DNA of 64,000 nt from NCBI GenBank assembly GCA_022570795.1, contig JAKUDP010000002.1:2046001-2110000 (forward strand), in the 5' to 3' direction. Source of the stretch: Sphaerulina vaccinii. Lineage: Eukaryota; Ascomycota; Dothideomycetes; Mycosphaerellales; Mycosphaerellaceae. Made by a program: the position numbers and the translations under genes. Positions 1-11,429 of this stretch are shown here, piece by piece. The notes below the pieces were generated by a model that worked only from the letters and a program-made list of their open reading frames with translations, had not been told where the DNA came from and searched no databases. How positions within the stretch are numbered: position 1 is the stretch's first letter; each line of letters begins with the position of its first letter.

Positions 1-659
1 GGAGCGAGCATGTTCTACACTATGTACTTGTCGAGTAAGTCTACAATATCCAAATACTGTTTCGGGAGAAGACCGCATAACGAGGCTCATGTTGAGCTTG
101 ACTCATGTGGAAATCATAGAAGCACAAACTGATCAACCGCCTCACTCTAGGTGTCTGCCAACGACGTCAATGGCCAGAACCACACTATGAGCCTTATCGT
201 ACACGCACAGGCTGGCACTGCAAGGTCCGTGTCAACAACCGCGAATACTCCACAGAAGTTCCATACGCTTCGGAAGGTCTGGCTCGAGATGGTGCAGCAC
301 AGAAGGGATATATGATCTGTCGAAACTTCTCCGTCAATGATGGTATGGGACCGGGTCAACGACCTGGACAGACTGTGCAAGGTCTGCCTGTTGCCATTGG
401 TACCGGTAGAGGAGGCAAGCGAGGCTCGGCAGCTAGCTACGACACTGTCAGCACCGATGGAACCAGCAGTGGTGGCAACAGTCCAAGGAGTCTGGACAGT
501 GGGTTCGAGCAGCAGATGCGTTCGGTAACACAGCAAGTTCCTAAGCCGCAGGGACGTCGATCGAGGGTTAATGATCAGTATGTTTGTTATTGCCAACGAG
601 GGCCTGTTCGGGCTTATGGTCGTTGTGGATGGTGTTTGAGTGAGGTTGGATGGCAGTGA
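1..659 (+). CDS. dsRNA-binding-domain-like protein (5' end unclear or off window)
   Basis: Two exons are seen: up to 34, and 151-659. The intron 35-150 has GTAAGT at its start, a CTGAT branch point and CTCTAG at its end, and the phase is kept across it (A+GT). The joined frame reads FYTMYLSSVCQRRQWPEPHYE, then CKVRVNNREYSTEVPYASEG and LARDGAAQKGYMICRNFSVN. This is the layout of a fungal double-stranded-RNA-binding-like fold: an N-terminal helix, a strand region, then an Ala-rich C-terminal helix. The rest is a Gly/Ser-rich tail ending near a small Cys cluster (CYC, CGWC). An ATG at 10 could be the start, but the frame is open to the window edge, so the gene may be 5' truncated. An RNA-binding role is inferred from the fold only. 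Confidence 0.6.
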
Positions 660-1107
660 AGAGAGATGAATGGTGGAATTATTGGTTACGAAGCATTATC
701 AGACTGCGTGCCGCGAGGCATTTCGACGACGACGATTATGACATACGGATGACTACTTTCACGGCCTTTTCATTTGGCTTTTACAATAACGATATAGCAT
801 ACTCTGGTCTGCTGGATTACAGCACAGCAGCCGAGGCGAGGACGTTGATACTGTTCGACTCATCGAAAAGTGGAGATGTACAGATATCGTCGTTACTTGC
901 ATTGCATCGAATGGGAAGTGGTTTTCCTTTCACTTTTGGTTCGTCACACGTTATCTCATTTTGCTGCTACAGGTCTGTCGAACAACGAAAAGAAGTTCTC
1001 GATGCCCAACGCTTCGCATGAAGTGCCGTCAGTCTACCCAATCAAGACCATCGACCAATGAAGGCCTCACAGCGAACTTCGCAGCACACAGCCGATCATC
1101 GAATCCT
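660..1107. other. Convergent 3' intergenic region
   Basis: This is the space between the stop of the dsRBD-like gene and the stop of the GH3 gene on the other strand. Short open frames occur but none looks like a protein family. It probably holds the two 3' UTRs. Confidence 0.5.
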
Positions 1108-3689
1108 TCAAGCCCTACGTGGTCGGTAATGACTGGCCGCGATGGGACTGAAGTCGCTCGTAGCAGCGATATCCCTGGATGACAGCCCAACCTCAACAGC
1201 AATGCTTCCAGTCGAAATCTCCCACTGCTGAGCTTCGATGCTCCAGTGACTAATATCACGGCGCGTGAGCTCGAAGATCACATCCTTACTCTCACCGGGT
1301 TTGAGAGCAATCTTCTCAAATCCACGAAGAACTTTCGGAGGAGTGATGGCTGAGTTGGCGATTTGAGGTAGCCCGAGATAGAGCTGTGGAACGGTGGCGC
1401 CAGCAACGTCTCCGCTGTTGCTAACTGTGGTCTTGACAGAGTAGAGCTTCTCGAACAATGCTGGGTTGCCACCTGGGATGATCGGCTCGTCAGCTGGCAG
1501 AGCGGAGATATCGCCACTGGTGAGCTTCGTCACTACGGCGCCGGACACGTTGAAGGTGGTGTACGAGAGACCAAAGCCGAACTCGTATTGCACCGAAAGA
1601 TTGTACTGGTCGAAGTGATGGTAGTCGATGAGAAGGCGCTCCTCGAAGTCGTCTTGCCAGGCGTTGGGGTCCTCGGTAGCGAGCAGCTCAGTGCTGTTGA
1701 CGATTGGTACAAAGTCGTAATCGTTGACGCCCTTTGCAATGGTGTATGGGAGCTTCCCGCTCGGGTTAACATCTCCCCAAAGGATATCCACGATGGAGTT
1801 GCCCACTTCTTGACCGGATAAGTGTGCAGCGACGATCGCAGTCACATTAGGATGATCAGCGAAAGGCAAAACATTGAGACCAGAAGAGTGTGTGATGACC
1901 ACAGTGTTTGGACAGTTTGCAGCCACAGCATCGACGACACCAGTTCCATTGAAGTCGACAAGCAGACTCGTTCTGTCGAATCCTTCCGACGCCCAGGTCT
2001 TCAGGAACACAAGGCAAACGTCAGGTGGTGATGGTAGCAGCCTGGCAAATCCAGAATCTGATGCAATGAGCGTGTTGTTCAAGACATATTGGACCAGTCC
2101 GGAGTCGCTAACCTTGGCCTTGATCGCCTCAAGAGGAGAGACAGTGTATGTTAGGCGGCCAGTCCCACTGCCGCCGGCTACTGGCAGAACACCGAATTCG
2201 AAACCTTCACTCGACAGAAGGTTTTGGAAGTAAAGGCCATCAGTGATATCGCCAGCATCATTGCCAAAGATGCCAATGTTCTTGGGTGACTTCAATGGCA
2301 GAGCGCCCTCATTCTTGAGCAGAACAGTTCCAGCAGCACCAAGCTCACGAATGAGCTTCTTGTGGTCCGCCCGGACATCAACGTTCTCTTCGCCATACGT
2401 GAAGTTATAGCGATAAGTGTCCTCTGCCCAGGTCCGTTGCGTGGATGGAGTGCTTGCATCAATGGCTGGGAAGTCCTTATCCTGGCCGAGGTAGAAGTAA
2501 GGTGCCATAATACGGTGAGCCATATCGTCCAGGCGTCCCAAGGTGAAGCTGCCATTGTTGACCGAAGTGGTAAGATTAGCACCCCAGAAAGAAGGCTCGG
2601 ATGTTGTGAACTCGATACCACCTGGCATATTCATGTCGAGCCCGGCATCAGCGGCGTGGTAGCCTGCGTGTGTGGCCAACCAGTCCGACACGACGTATCC
2701 TTGGAATCCAAGCTGTTCTTTCAGGTGTCCGTTCAATGACTCGCTATTCTGGCAGGCGTAACTTCCGTTCAAGCGATTGTATGAGCACATGACTGATGCC
2801 ACACCAGCACGGACAGCATCTTGAAAAGGCCATAGATATAGCTCGTGTAGAGTACGGTCGTCAATGTTCGCCGAGACCGCTTCGATAGTCTGGTTGGTCG
2901 GGCTTAGCGATGGATTTCTTTGTGTTTCTTGCTCGTTGCCAATGTAGTGTCTGTTCGTTAAGAGTCAGTAATCGCCTTTGACATGATGAACAAGACTTCC
3001 TACTTTGCGCATGCTTGTACTCCGACATCTTGATGGCCTTTGATGGTCTCTGACATGAAGACACCAGTCAAGTAAGGGTCTGGACTGAAGCCCTCCCCTG
3101 CAATTGCTAATCAGCCTGATTCTTCGTTTAGTCCAACTCTATTCTTACAGTTTCTTCCTCCTAAACCAGATCTCCCCAAAGGCGCCGCAACAGGTCCAAG
3201 GATTACATGCGAGCCCTTCGCTTTGTATTCCTCTCCGATCTGCTTGCCTCTGGAGTATGCGAGTTCACGATCCCAGGAAGCTGCGACAGTCAAACCTGCT
3301 GGGAAGACAGAAGCGTATGTGGCTTGTCGAATGGCGAGTGGTCCGTCTTGGAGGCAGATACCGGTGAAGTTCAGGCGAGGAATTGGTGCAATGTTTCCAA
3401 CGCAAGGCCCTTCAGTACCAGTAACGAGTAACGACTTCTCCTCAGTCGTCAGTTGTGAGACCCAGGCTTTGGCTTTCTCTAAAGCGGCTTCCCAACCTGT
3501 GCCAGTGATGTTCGCTATCGCTGTGTTAGCAGGTCTTCACGGAGATGAGGTATTGTACTCACGAGATGGGTACACTGCCGGGCTCGTTGTATAATCTTCA
3601 TGATTCCAGGCTGGATTCTGGCCATTTACCAGAGCAAGTGATGCCAGGAAAGCGCCTGCTACGCGCAGCTTCTCTGATGACTGAACCAT
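1108..3689 (-). CDS. Secreted GH3 beta-glucosidase
   Basis: The enzyme is predicted to hydrolyse terminal beta-glucosides such as cellobiose outside the cell. There are four exons: 3563-3689, 3149-3520, 3004-3097 and 1108-2950. Introns of 42, 51 and 53 bp keep the frame and give 811 aa. The start is the ATG at 3689, because it opens a hydrophobic signal peptide (MVQSSEKLRVAGAFLASLAL). GH3 landmarks follow in order: the N-terminal barrel with LQDGPLAIRQ, the nucleophile Asp of GYVVSDW (about residue 287), the sandwich domain with the probable acid/base Glu of WASEGFDRTSL (about 520), and a C-terminal fibronectin-III-like domain (VLRGFEKIALKPGESKDV). Length and domain order match fungal beta-glucosidases. 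Many N-x-S/T sites agree with secretion. The exact substrate cannot be read. Confidence 0.93.
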
Positions 3690-5275
3690 GGCTACTAGTG
3701 ATGTGAGTCAATCAATGGCAGAAATGATAGCGTACACCTCTCAACAACCACTTTTCGCCGGGACATATCCAACACTAAGTATTCCTCCACGGCCGCTCAT
3801 CGGCCACAGACGTGCTGCGTGACATTTCTCATTAGTATGACTACCCACCTGTTCATCACGCGATGCAACCCTCCAGCCCGACGCGACTCCATTGCAAATC
3901 CTACAACACTTCCCAGATGAGGTATCGCCAAAGTATTTCTTGAACCTGCGGGGGAGCTATGACACTCATCTGCAAGGTACTTGTCGGGCATGCACCAGTA
4001 TGAGGCAAGCGGCGACATCGTGATGTCTTGGCAGGCCTTCAATGGCGCGAAAAGATACAAGCGACATGCAAGCCAAGCACGAGATTCGCCTTAAGCTCAA
4101 CCGGTAGTGGGTACATATCAAGCCACTGGACAGTGCCACCGAGTCGAACATCTTGGATCGAGTTTGGGCTATCTCCAGGTGGCTGCGCTCTGAGTATGCT
4201 TCTTTGGACGACACTTGATGTGTCAATGTCAGCAAGCTATAGCGAGAAGCTGACGACTAAGATCTTGTCAGTTGTTAGTCTGGCGCAGTAGTCGTACGAA
4301 CACGATGTCCTGCAGGGTGCATCGCTGCTCCCTCGTGGTTCTCCACTTCAATCGAAGTACTCTCCATCTTTTCTCCAAAGCTAGTCTTGCTCCTCATGGA
4401 ATATGGAGAGAAATAACTGGGGCCGAACTTCGCCCAATTCGCTCAGCTTCGCTAGTCGGTAGAAATCCATCCGTTGCATAAAGGATTTGTTGCTCGTTTG
4501 CAATGCCGGATGCACCAATACGTGCCTCATCCGATGCTACCATCCGTCCTATACGCCCACTTGGGCCGTGTGAATGTTTTGCCTGTTGCAATTCTGCAAT
4601 TCAAGAGCGACTTGCCGTCATATGCCGAGAATTCCAGTATGGCGAGTACGAATAGCCGCAACGCTGCTCAAGCGGCGGCGCAAGTACTTGAGGTCATCTG
4701 ATGAAAGTGGGCATTTTCCTGGACCACTCCACCGCGTTCGTCTCGTGTCGTGGACCTGACGGATTGAAGGCCCGAAATGCCGGCGCGGACAGACTTTCTG
4801 GTGGACGAAGAGGGCAACTATTCCCTTAGGGCACTTGAAGGCTCGGAGTATATAGCACTCGCGCGAGTTGACGTCTGCACTAGTGGCAGGAAGTAGGCCC
4901 TGTGCTTGCTCTGCCATCTTGATCACGCGAGTGACCATTTCTTTTCGCTCTTGAATGCTCCACGGACGCGACTGATGCTGGGTTCGTCCTGCAAAGTGTC
5001 TTCCATCTGGCGTCCGAGAGTGCGTGGATGCCCTTGGATCTTGAGCCATAGCGGATTGGGAGAGATGAGCATCTCAGGCCGCCATGTAGTTTGTGAACTC
5101 GCACTTGATAAGAGAAGAGGTGTCGTGGTAAGTGAGGCAGAACGCGTTGAAGGGAGTTTCCTGGGATCTCCGATGACGGCCGATTGGTTGTGTAACATCA
5201 CAACCCTCCTCGACGAGAACAACACCAGAGCAATATCAGCATCACTTTGGTCAAGGTGCATCCCAAGACACGACA
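3690..5275. other. Divergent intergenic region upstream of the GH3 and F-box genes
   Basis: About 1.6 kb lies between two divergent starts. The longest frames (4618-5049 on the minus strand, 143 codons, and 4906-5292 on the plus strand) resemble no family I recognise and have no convincing splice partners. A diverged or lineage-specific gene on the minus strand at 4618-5049 cannot be excluded. Confidence 0.4.
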
Positions 5276-6715
5276 ATGGCTGTTCTGGATGATCTCTCGG
5301 CGGAATTGGTGGATCTCATATCCTCCTACATTCGCTGCCCAAACAGCTTCTGCAATTTTCGAGAGACTTCGCGAGCGTGCTACGAGAGGACGCGTACAGA
5401 ATACAACAGACGCGTGTGTAATCTCCGCTTCATCAACGCGCCACACAGTCTTGAGGTATTGCGGGATGTATCTGGACATAGCAAGTTCGCTTCCAAGATC
5501 AAAGCCCTGCGCTTGGGGGTGCATTGCGCGGGCCAGCAGCACCAAGTCGACAGTCTGAGAACTAATGCATTGACACTGGACGAAAACAAGCGCACGTGGG
5601 CACGCGATGCACTCGTACGGTATCAGAACTATGCAGCAGCAGCAGCTCGCTTTCGACAAGGCGACGATGTGGCAACAATGACGCTGATCATGTCTCGCCT
5701 CTCAGCTCTGAACATGGTAGAGATTGGGGAATGGTACGACAGCCACAGAGAACCTCGCTTTCACGGGCATACCACGTACGAGAGTGACACTGGGGAGAGC
5801 TACAACCCTGTTCAGCCCCCAGAGATCATCGAGACCGACACTGGCATTGATCATCTTACTCATACCTTCAATGCTGTCCTCAGAGCGATCAGGATCTCAC
5901 AGAAGCACGTTCAAACTCTTCGAGTACACCAGCTGAACCCCAGGTGGAACGAGTACACCCCACTTGCTCTGTCACAGTTGCCTCGACTCGACGAGTACTA
6001 TCTCAGTGGGCTTAAGGATCCATTGCACGGGCTTACCACCTTGGACTTGGCCATAAGCTTCGAAAGTCCCACATTGCCAACCAGCCTGACGCTCGAATGG
6101 CTGCCGAAATTCCTCAGCCTGACACCAAATTTACAGAAACTTGCGCTCACTTCAGATGGGTATGACGATCTGGAAATCAATGGTCTGCCACTACAACATC
6201 CAAGTTCAGCTATGGGCTTTCAAAGTCTTGCATCTGTCGTGCAGTTGCCTCATTTGATCTCATTGAGCCTGGAGCTGTTCGGTATCCACGTCCCGGACTT
6301 TTTAACATTCTTTCAGAGACACTTGCGCATCAGAGACATCAAGCTCCGCCTGGTAGGTCTGATTGGTGGCACCTGGAACGAGGCCATCTCGTCCGCCTTT
6401 CGAGGTCACTATCTTCCTGATGGGTGGAACCTGACTCTGGCCTGGGCTGAGCAGTTCCTTGGAGTCAGTCCTGGCTCCGACTACGTGGTGTTTGACGAGC
6501 TGAAGTCTCAAGAGTGTAGTGAATGCTACCACTTGGCCACGTTCTACATAGAACAGGAATACATTGTCCAAGATTGTCAACACGCTACAGCAACGCTATT
6601 TCCCAAAGATATTGAAAAGCTGGAGCTACGCACAGTCAGCACGCAGGCCATGACCAGGAGTTACACATCACGGACCCAGCAGTCTATCCCATGGGCATTC
6701 CCGAACACGCAATAG
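5276..6715 (+). CDS. F-box-like protein with Leu-rich C-terminal part
   Basis: A single exon encodes 479 aa. The N-terminus (LDDLSAELVDLISSYIRCPN) has the spacing of an F-box: L-x2-L-x2-E/L-x2-I, followed by a conserved Arg/Cys helix (CNFRETSRACYERTRTEYNR). F-boxes bind Skp1 in SCF ubiquitin ligases. The remainder has scattered Leu-rich segments (LAISFESPTLPTSLTLEWLP, LPHLISLSLELFGIHVPDFL) as in the substrate-binding half of many fungal F-box proteins, though regular LRR repeats are not clear. Such genes are numerous and fast evolving in Dothideomycetes, so the target cannot be guessed. No neighbouring gene shares an obvious role. Confidence 0.65.
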   Translation: MAVLDDLSAELVDLISSYIRCPNSFCNFRETSRACYERTRTEYNRRVCNLRFINAPHSLEVLRDVSGHSKFASKIKALRLGVHCAGQQHQVDSLRTNALTLDENKRTWARDALVRYQNYAAAAARFRQGDDVATMTLIMSRLSALNMVEIGEWYDSHREPRFHGHTTYESDTGESYNPVQPPEIIETDTGIDHLTHTFNAVLRAIRISQKHVQTLRVHQLNPRWNEYTPLALSQLPRLDEYYLSGLKDPLHGLTTLDLAISFESPTLPTSLTLEWLPKFLSLTPNLQKLALTSDGYDDLEINGLPLQHPSSAMGFQSLASVVQLPHLISLSLELFGIHVPDFLTFFQRHLRIRDIKLRLVGLIGGTWNEAISSAFRGHYLPDGWNLTLAWAEQFLGVSPGSDYVVFDELKSQECSECYHLATFYIEQEYIVQDCQHATATLFPKDIEKLELRTVSTQAMTRSYTSRTQQSIPWAFPNTQ

Positions 6716-7313
6716 CTCGGGATCAAGATATTATTACATCAAGCACTTACTGGCCATGTGTACCTCCTGGTTGGCAATAAGATGGTCGTCAGAAGAAGTG
6801 ACTCTGTCCGGGGGTTGACCACTGTACAGAACGAGCGGAACAGCGTGCACCATGGCATGCGACACTTGTCGAAGGGATGGTGGGTGGTCTGGAAAGCAGT
6901 CGTTACGGGCATGGCTACTATTTCGTGGGACCAAGTACGGATGCCCACATGGCTTTGCCAAGATTTACGGAGAAGTTGGGGTCTCCAGTTGTCTCCAGCT
7001 CTGGGTGTACCGGGATGCGTCCATCCCGGCTCCGTGCGCCACACTGCGCGTCTGGTATTAGGGAAGCTGTCGACAAGCCTAAAGCTTCGCAATACTGCGA
7101 GTCTGGCCCGCAGTTCTCACCATACACCTCCATGATGGTGTCCCAATTAGGCAGATCGGATGCGCCTGGGCTTCATGTGCCGCTACACAACTGGCACATA
7201 ATACCTCGAGCAGCCCGTGGAAATGTTTCAGTAGCAGAAAGAGGCAGTGGTGCTTCTATAGATAAGTGACTTTCGGTTGCGTCTATTCTCGGGTTGGATC
7301 TCCTCATGCAAAG
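6716..7313. other. Intergenic region upstream of the P450 gene
   Basis: About 600 bp between the F-box stop and the P450 start. It contains short overlapping frames on both strands without recognisable content. The P450 promoter should be here. Confidence 0.4.
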
Positions 7314-8832
7314 ATGCTGCTCTCATATGCCAATGCGATGTTACTCGCAGCTTGCGCAGCAGTTCTCCTGGTTGCAAGAGTACGTACGCTTTCAACTTGA
7401 ACATGACGAGCATTACTGATAATCGCAGACCTTACTCCTCGCATTGAAGAATCCTCTGAACCAAGTCCCAGGCCCTATACTTGCGCGATTCACGAACATA
7501 CCACTGAAACTTGCAGTCATCACTGGACGCAGGATACACTACGTCGACAGCCTACACAAAACATATGGACCGTATGTTCGAATTTCGCCAAATGAAGTAG
7601 CAGTCAACGATCCGAAAGGCTTCAAGAAGATACACGCTATCGCCTCTGGGTTTGAGAAGACAGCTTGGTATGATGAAGTCACTGTAATGCCACGTCCCAC
7701 ACTTTTCGCCATGACGGATGGCAAGCAACACGCGCAAAGACGGAAGCTCTTCGCGAGAGGTTTCAGCAAGACAAACATCAAACAGAACTGGGAGGGTGCG
7801 ATGCGCGAGAAGATTCAACTCGCCGTGACCAAGATCGTTGAGGAGGCGAAGACTGGCAAGCCCGTTGACATACTGAAGTGGTGGACTTTGATGGCCAGTG
7901 ATATATCTGCCCACCTGTTGTTCGGGGAGTCGTTCCACACTCTAGAGAACGGCGAGATCAATGAGTACATTCGTGTACTGACCAACGCACTCAAGGGCAA
8001 TGGTATTGGTGCCGAATTGCCACTGGTTAGAGCAATTGGCAGGAGGTTGCCATCCCAAGCGACGAAAGAGCTGTTCAACACGATCGAAGCGCTGATGGGC
8101 CACGCTCGAGTGGCGGTACGTAATATGAAAGCCAATCAAGAGAGCAGGAACGTCTTTGCAAACATTGCCGCAGAGGCAGAGAAGGGCGAGGGCTTGGACG
8201 ATCGGGACGTCGAAGTGGAGACGATGGCACTCTTCGTGGCAGGCACAGATACGACTGCCATCTCATTGACATACCTTATATGGGCCATCCTGGCGAAGCC
8301 CGACTTAAGGAAGCGTATCGAGGACGAAGTCAACAAGCTCCAGCCTGAGTACAGCGACGGCGACATCGAGAGCGGTTGTCCACTTCTCAATGCTGCTATT
8401 GAAGAAGCACTACGACTCTACGGTGCAGCTCCTGGAGCGCTTCCGCGAGCAGTACCAGCTGGAGGACTCGATCTTGGTGGGTTCTACCTACCACAGGATA
8501 GCGTTGTCAGTACTCAAGCATACAGTATGCATAGAGACCCTACACTCTTCCCAGATCCGCTCGAGTTCAAGCCTGAACGCTGGCTGCCTGATAGCAAGGA
8601 CAGAGTCTCGGATGCTGGGAAAGCTATGTTCACACCCTTTGGTGCTGGATCAAGGACGTGTCTTGGTTTGCATATTGCTTATATGGACTTGCGACTGGCT
8701 GCTGTAGAGTTCTTTAGCAGGTGTCAAGGAAGTCGGCTCGCGGAGTCGACGACTGATGAGAGCATGGAGTTTGAGAACTTTTTTCTCATTGTACCGAAGG
8801 CACATAGGTGTGAGATTGTTGTAGGCGAGTAA
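7314..8832 (+). CDS. Cytochrome P450 monooxygenase
   Basis: There are two exons, 7314-7379 and 7429-8832, with a 49-bp intron in phase 0, giving 489 aa. Exon 1 supplies the N-terminal membrane anchor (MLLSYANAMLLAACAAVLLV), so the protein is probably bound to the endoplasmic reticulum. Landmarks in order are the Pro-rich hinge (NQVPGPILARF), the I-helix oxygen-binding motif AGTDTT (about residues 293-298), the K-helix ExxR in EEALRLYGAAPG, the PERW motif (FKPERW), and the heme loop FGAGSRTCLG with the thiolate Cys at 433. All key residues are present and the length is normal, so the gene looks functional. It resembles fungal secondary-metabolism or detoxification P450s, but the CYP family and substrate cannot be assigned by eye. 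An MFS transporter follows 690 bp downstream on the same strand. Confidence 0.93.
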
Positions 8833-9522
8833 TCAGACGGGCTGGACAACGAAGACTAGCTCTTGCTAAGACTTGATCGAGCGATCGTTCACAAGATCAC
8901 GAAGCATTGCACGTGTTTGACTGGCACTGTAGAATTAGCCAGTATTCTGTTTCCTGTTCTGTGTACTCAACAAGGTCACCTACCTGCTTGCATATCTTCG
9001 ATAAGTACGTTGTGATACTCCATGCAATCCACGACGTCGGCCGACGCTTCGCACTTAGGAATGGTCGGCTCCACGGCACTGAGCCCTCATTCGACCCAGT
9101 TTATCGAGCAAAGTCCGGACTAGTGCTTCGAACCTGTCGACCTCTCTGCTCCACGTTTCCCAAACATTCACAAGCACAATCAACGAAGACCAATGCAAAG
9201 ACGCGTCAGTGATGCATTCTCCACAGCAGATTGACAATCGGCAGATGCTCCATAGCTCGGTTCAGAGTAGCCCTTGCCTACTTTCGATAATCACCCGGTG
9301 GGGATGAGACACTACTCTGGGCACTCCAGACGACCCCGACCCCAGTACGCGACTATGTGCGATAGTGCACGCGTAACGTGCCTTTAGTAGACTGGGGATG
9401 ATCACTGATATTAGTACTGTACTTGTCCCAACGCACTGATCTTGTCTGCTCATTCCTCTTGCCACTAATCTCACTACTGCCGCAGCACTCTTCTTTCAAG
9501 GCTCTGGTCTCGCATTTGCAGG
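8833..9522. other. Intergenic region between the P450 and MFS genes
   Basis: About 690 bp with short frames only and no recognisable element. It should hold the P450 3' UTR and the MFS promoter. Confidence 0.4.
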
Positions 9523-11241
9523 ATGTCTCAATGGCGATATGCCTTTGGTCTATCAAAGCAGCAAGTTGCTGAGGCGGAGCCTCCAGGAACAGTGCAATTG
9601 ATTGGTACTACTACTCTGCTAAGACCTTATTATCTCACATCACAGCTAATCCGGCTTTGGTAGAACACGAACATAACGACCATATCACGCTCATCCCACC
9701 TCCAACTCTCAGTCGAGCGGATCCTCTGAACTGGTCAAGATGGCGAAAGTACACAGTTCTTGCCATCATGTCCATCTACTGCTTCGCTGTAAACTTTGCC
9801 ACTGCAGGCGTGGCTCCAGCATTGACATTGATCTTGGTACAGCTACCACGGCCAGCGAACACTGCACCTCCAGGATTCGGGAAGCTCACTCATCTTGTGG
9901 CCTTCAATGTTTTGATGATAGGGTTGGGCAATATCATTTGGGTGCCGCTGTCGAACATCATAGGTCGACGACCAGTGCTGATATTGACGATGATGATCTT
10001 GGTCGCAGCCAGTGCGTGGTGTGCTGTAGCGGATTCGTTCGAGTCGTTGCTGGCGGCCAGAGTCGTGCAGGGCTTTGGGATGGGGCCAGCAGATAGTATT
10101 GCTGCGAATGTGGTGGGAGAAATCTTCTTCGTACATGAACGTGGTAGAGCTATGGTGAGTTCCGATCTGTTAAGAACGTCAACATAGCCACTGCTGACAG
10201 CTATCGCAGGCTTTCTATACCATCTTCCTCTCCGGCGGCTCCTTCGTTGGTGGCATTGCAGGCGGCTATATCGCCGGCACACTCAACTATCGCTATATCT
10301 TCTGGATCAGTCTCGCAATGCTATCTGCTGTCCTGATCGCCCAAATCTTCCTTGTGCCGGAAACGAGCTTCGACCGCGAAGCTCAGCTTCTTCAAGACCA
10401 GATCACGTCAGGTGATCAAGCAATCTACAGCGAGAAAGAGAAGGCCAAGGTCGAAATGATCGAGAAGACTCAGACCAACACTCAGTCCTTCCGCCCACAA
10501 GACTTCACCTTCACTTCAAGTCTGAAAGTAGGTGTCTACCGCGGCCACATAGTCCAACACTTTCTCGCTCCTTGGAAAACACTCCTGCTTCCAGGAACGT
10601 GGGTTGTCTGTCTGCACTACGGAGGTCTGCTAGGTGGCCTTGTGACGATCTCTACTGTTGGTCCACAGCTTCTCGCTGCACCACCCTACCTCTGGGGCAA
10701 CAATGTTGGACTACTGAACCTTGGAGGAGTTGTCGGAACGCTGTTAGGAGGAGCCATTACATTCGTCATGACAGATCTCATCACAAAACGCAAAGCGAAG
10801 AGAGAAAGTCATGGTCTGGCAGAGCCTGAATCTCGACTTCCAGTAATGTTTCCAGCTCTGATCTTAGCCACTGGAGGGATTCTGTGCTTTGGCTTTTCAG
10901 CTGCACATCCCTCGGAACATGCTTGGGCAGGACTCATTGTCGGATTGGGACTGGTTGGAGCCGGTATCACGCAGATTCCGAGTGTGGGCTTCAGCTACCT
11001 CATCGACTCTTATGGGTATTTGGCCGCAGACTGTTTTGTGATGACAACTATTGCGAGGAGTGTTATCTCTTTCGCTTGGACGTTCTTCGCAGGCAATTGG
11101 GTTGTGAGCGCCGGTGCAGAGCTTCCTTTTGGGATATTCGGAATGCTCATGGGAGTGTTTGGACTGCTGACCGTGCCACTGTGGCTGTTCGGGAAGAGAA
11201 TGAGGATCGCAACTGCTGGGTTCATACCTAGGGAGGAATAG
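9523..11241 (+). CDS. Major facilitator superfamily transporter (drug:H+ antiporter-like)
   Basis: Three exons, 9523-9604, 9646-10154 and 10210-11241, are joined across 41- and 55-bp introns with consistent phases to give 540 aa. The start is the ATG at 9523. Only the spliced frame joins the short hydrophilic N-terminus to the motif DPLNWSRWRKYTVL, which is typical just before TM1 in fungal DHA1-type carriers. Two six-helix bundles are visible, with the cytoplasmic loop motif GRRPVL between TM2 and TM3 and a charged central loop of about 100 residues (ETSFDREAQLL onward). C-terminal helices include GLIVGLGLVGAGITQIPSVG. The substrate is unknown. Its position next to the P450 suggests export or uptake of a P450-related compound, but that is inference. 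Confidence 0.88.
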
Positions 11242-11429
11242 AGTCAGCTCTTGGCAGATAGATGGAGTCACGATTGAATGGCCACGAACCACTACGATAG
11301 CTGTATTGATGCGAGTGTAAAGAGCTATTTGCGAATGTTCTCCGGCGACATTTGCCGCATGATATCAAGCAATATCGTTCCTGATATGCTCAACCATCGA
11401 TGTCGGGGCGATCATTGATCCAGTATCAA

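Noticed and set aside
4618..5049. Minus-strand frame of 143 codons upstream of the F-box gene
   Set aside because: No family resemblance, no clear splice signals and overlapping open frames on the other strand. Left as intergenic.
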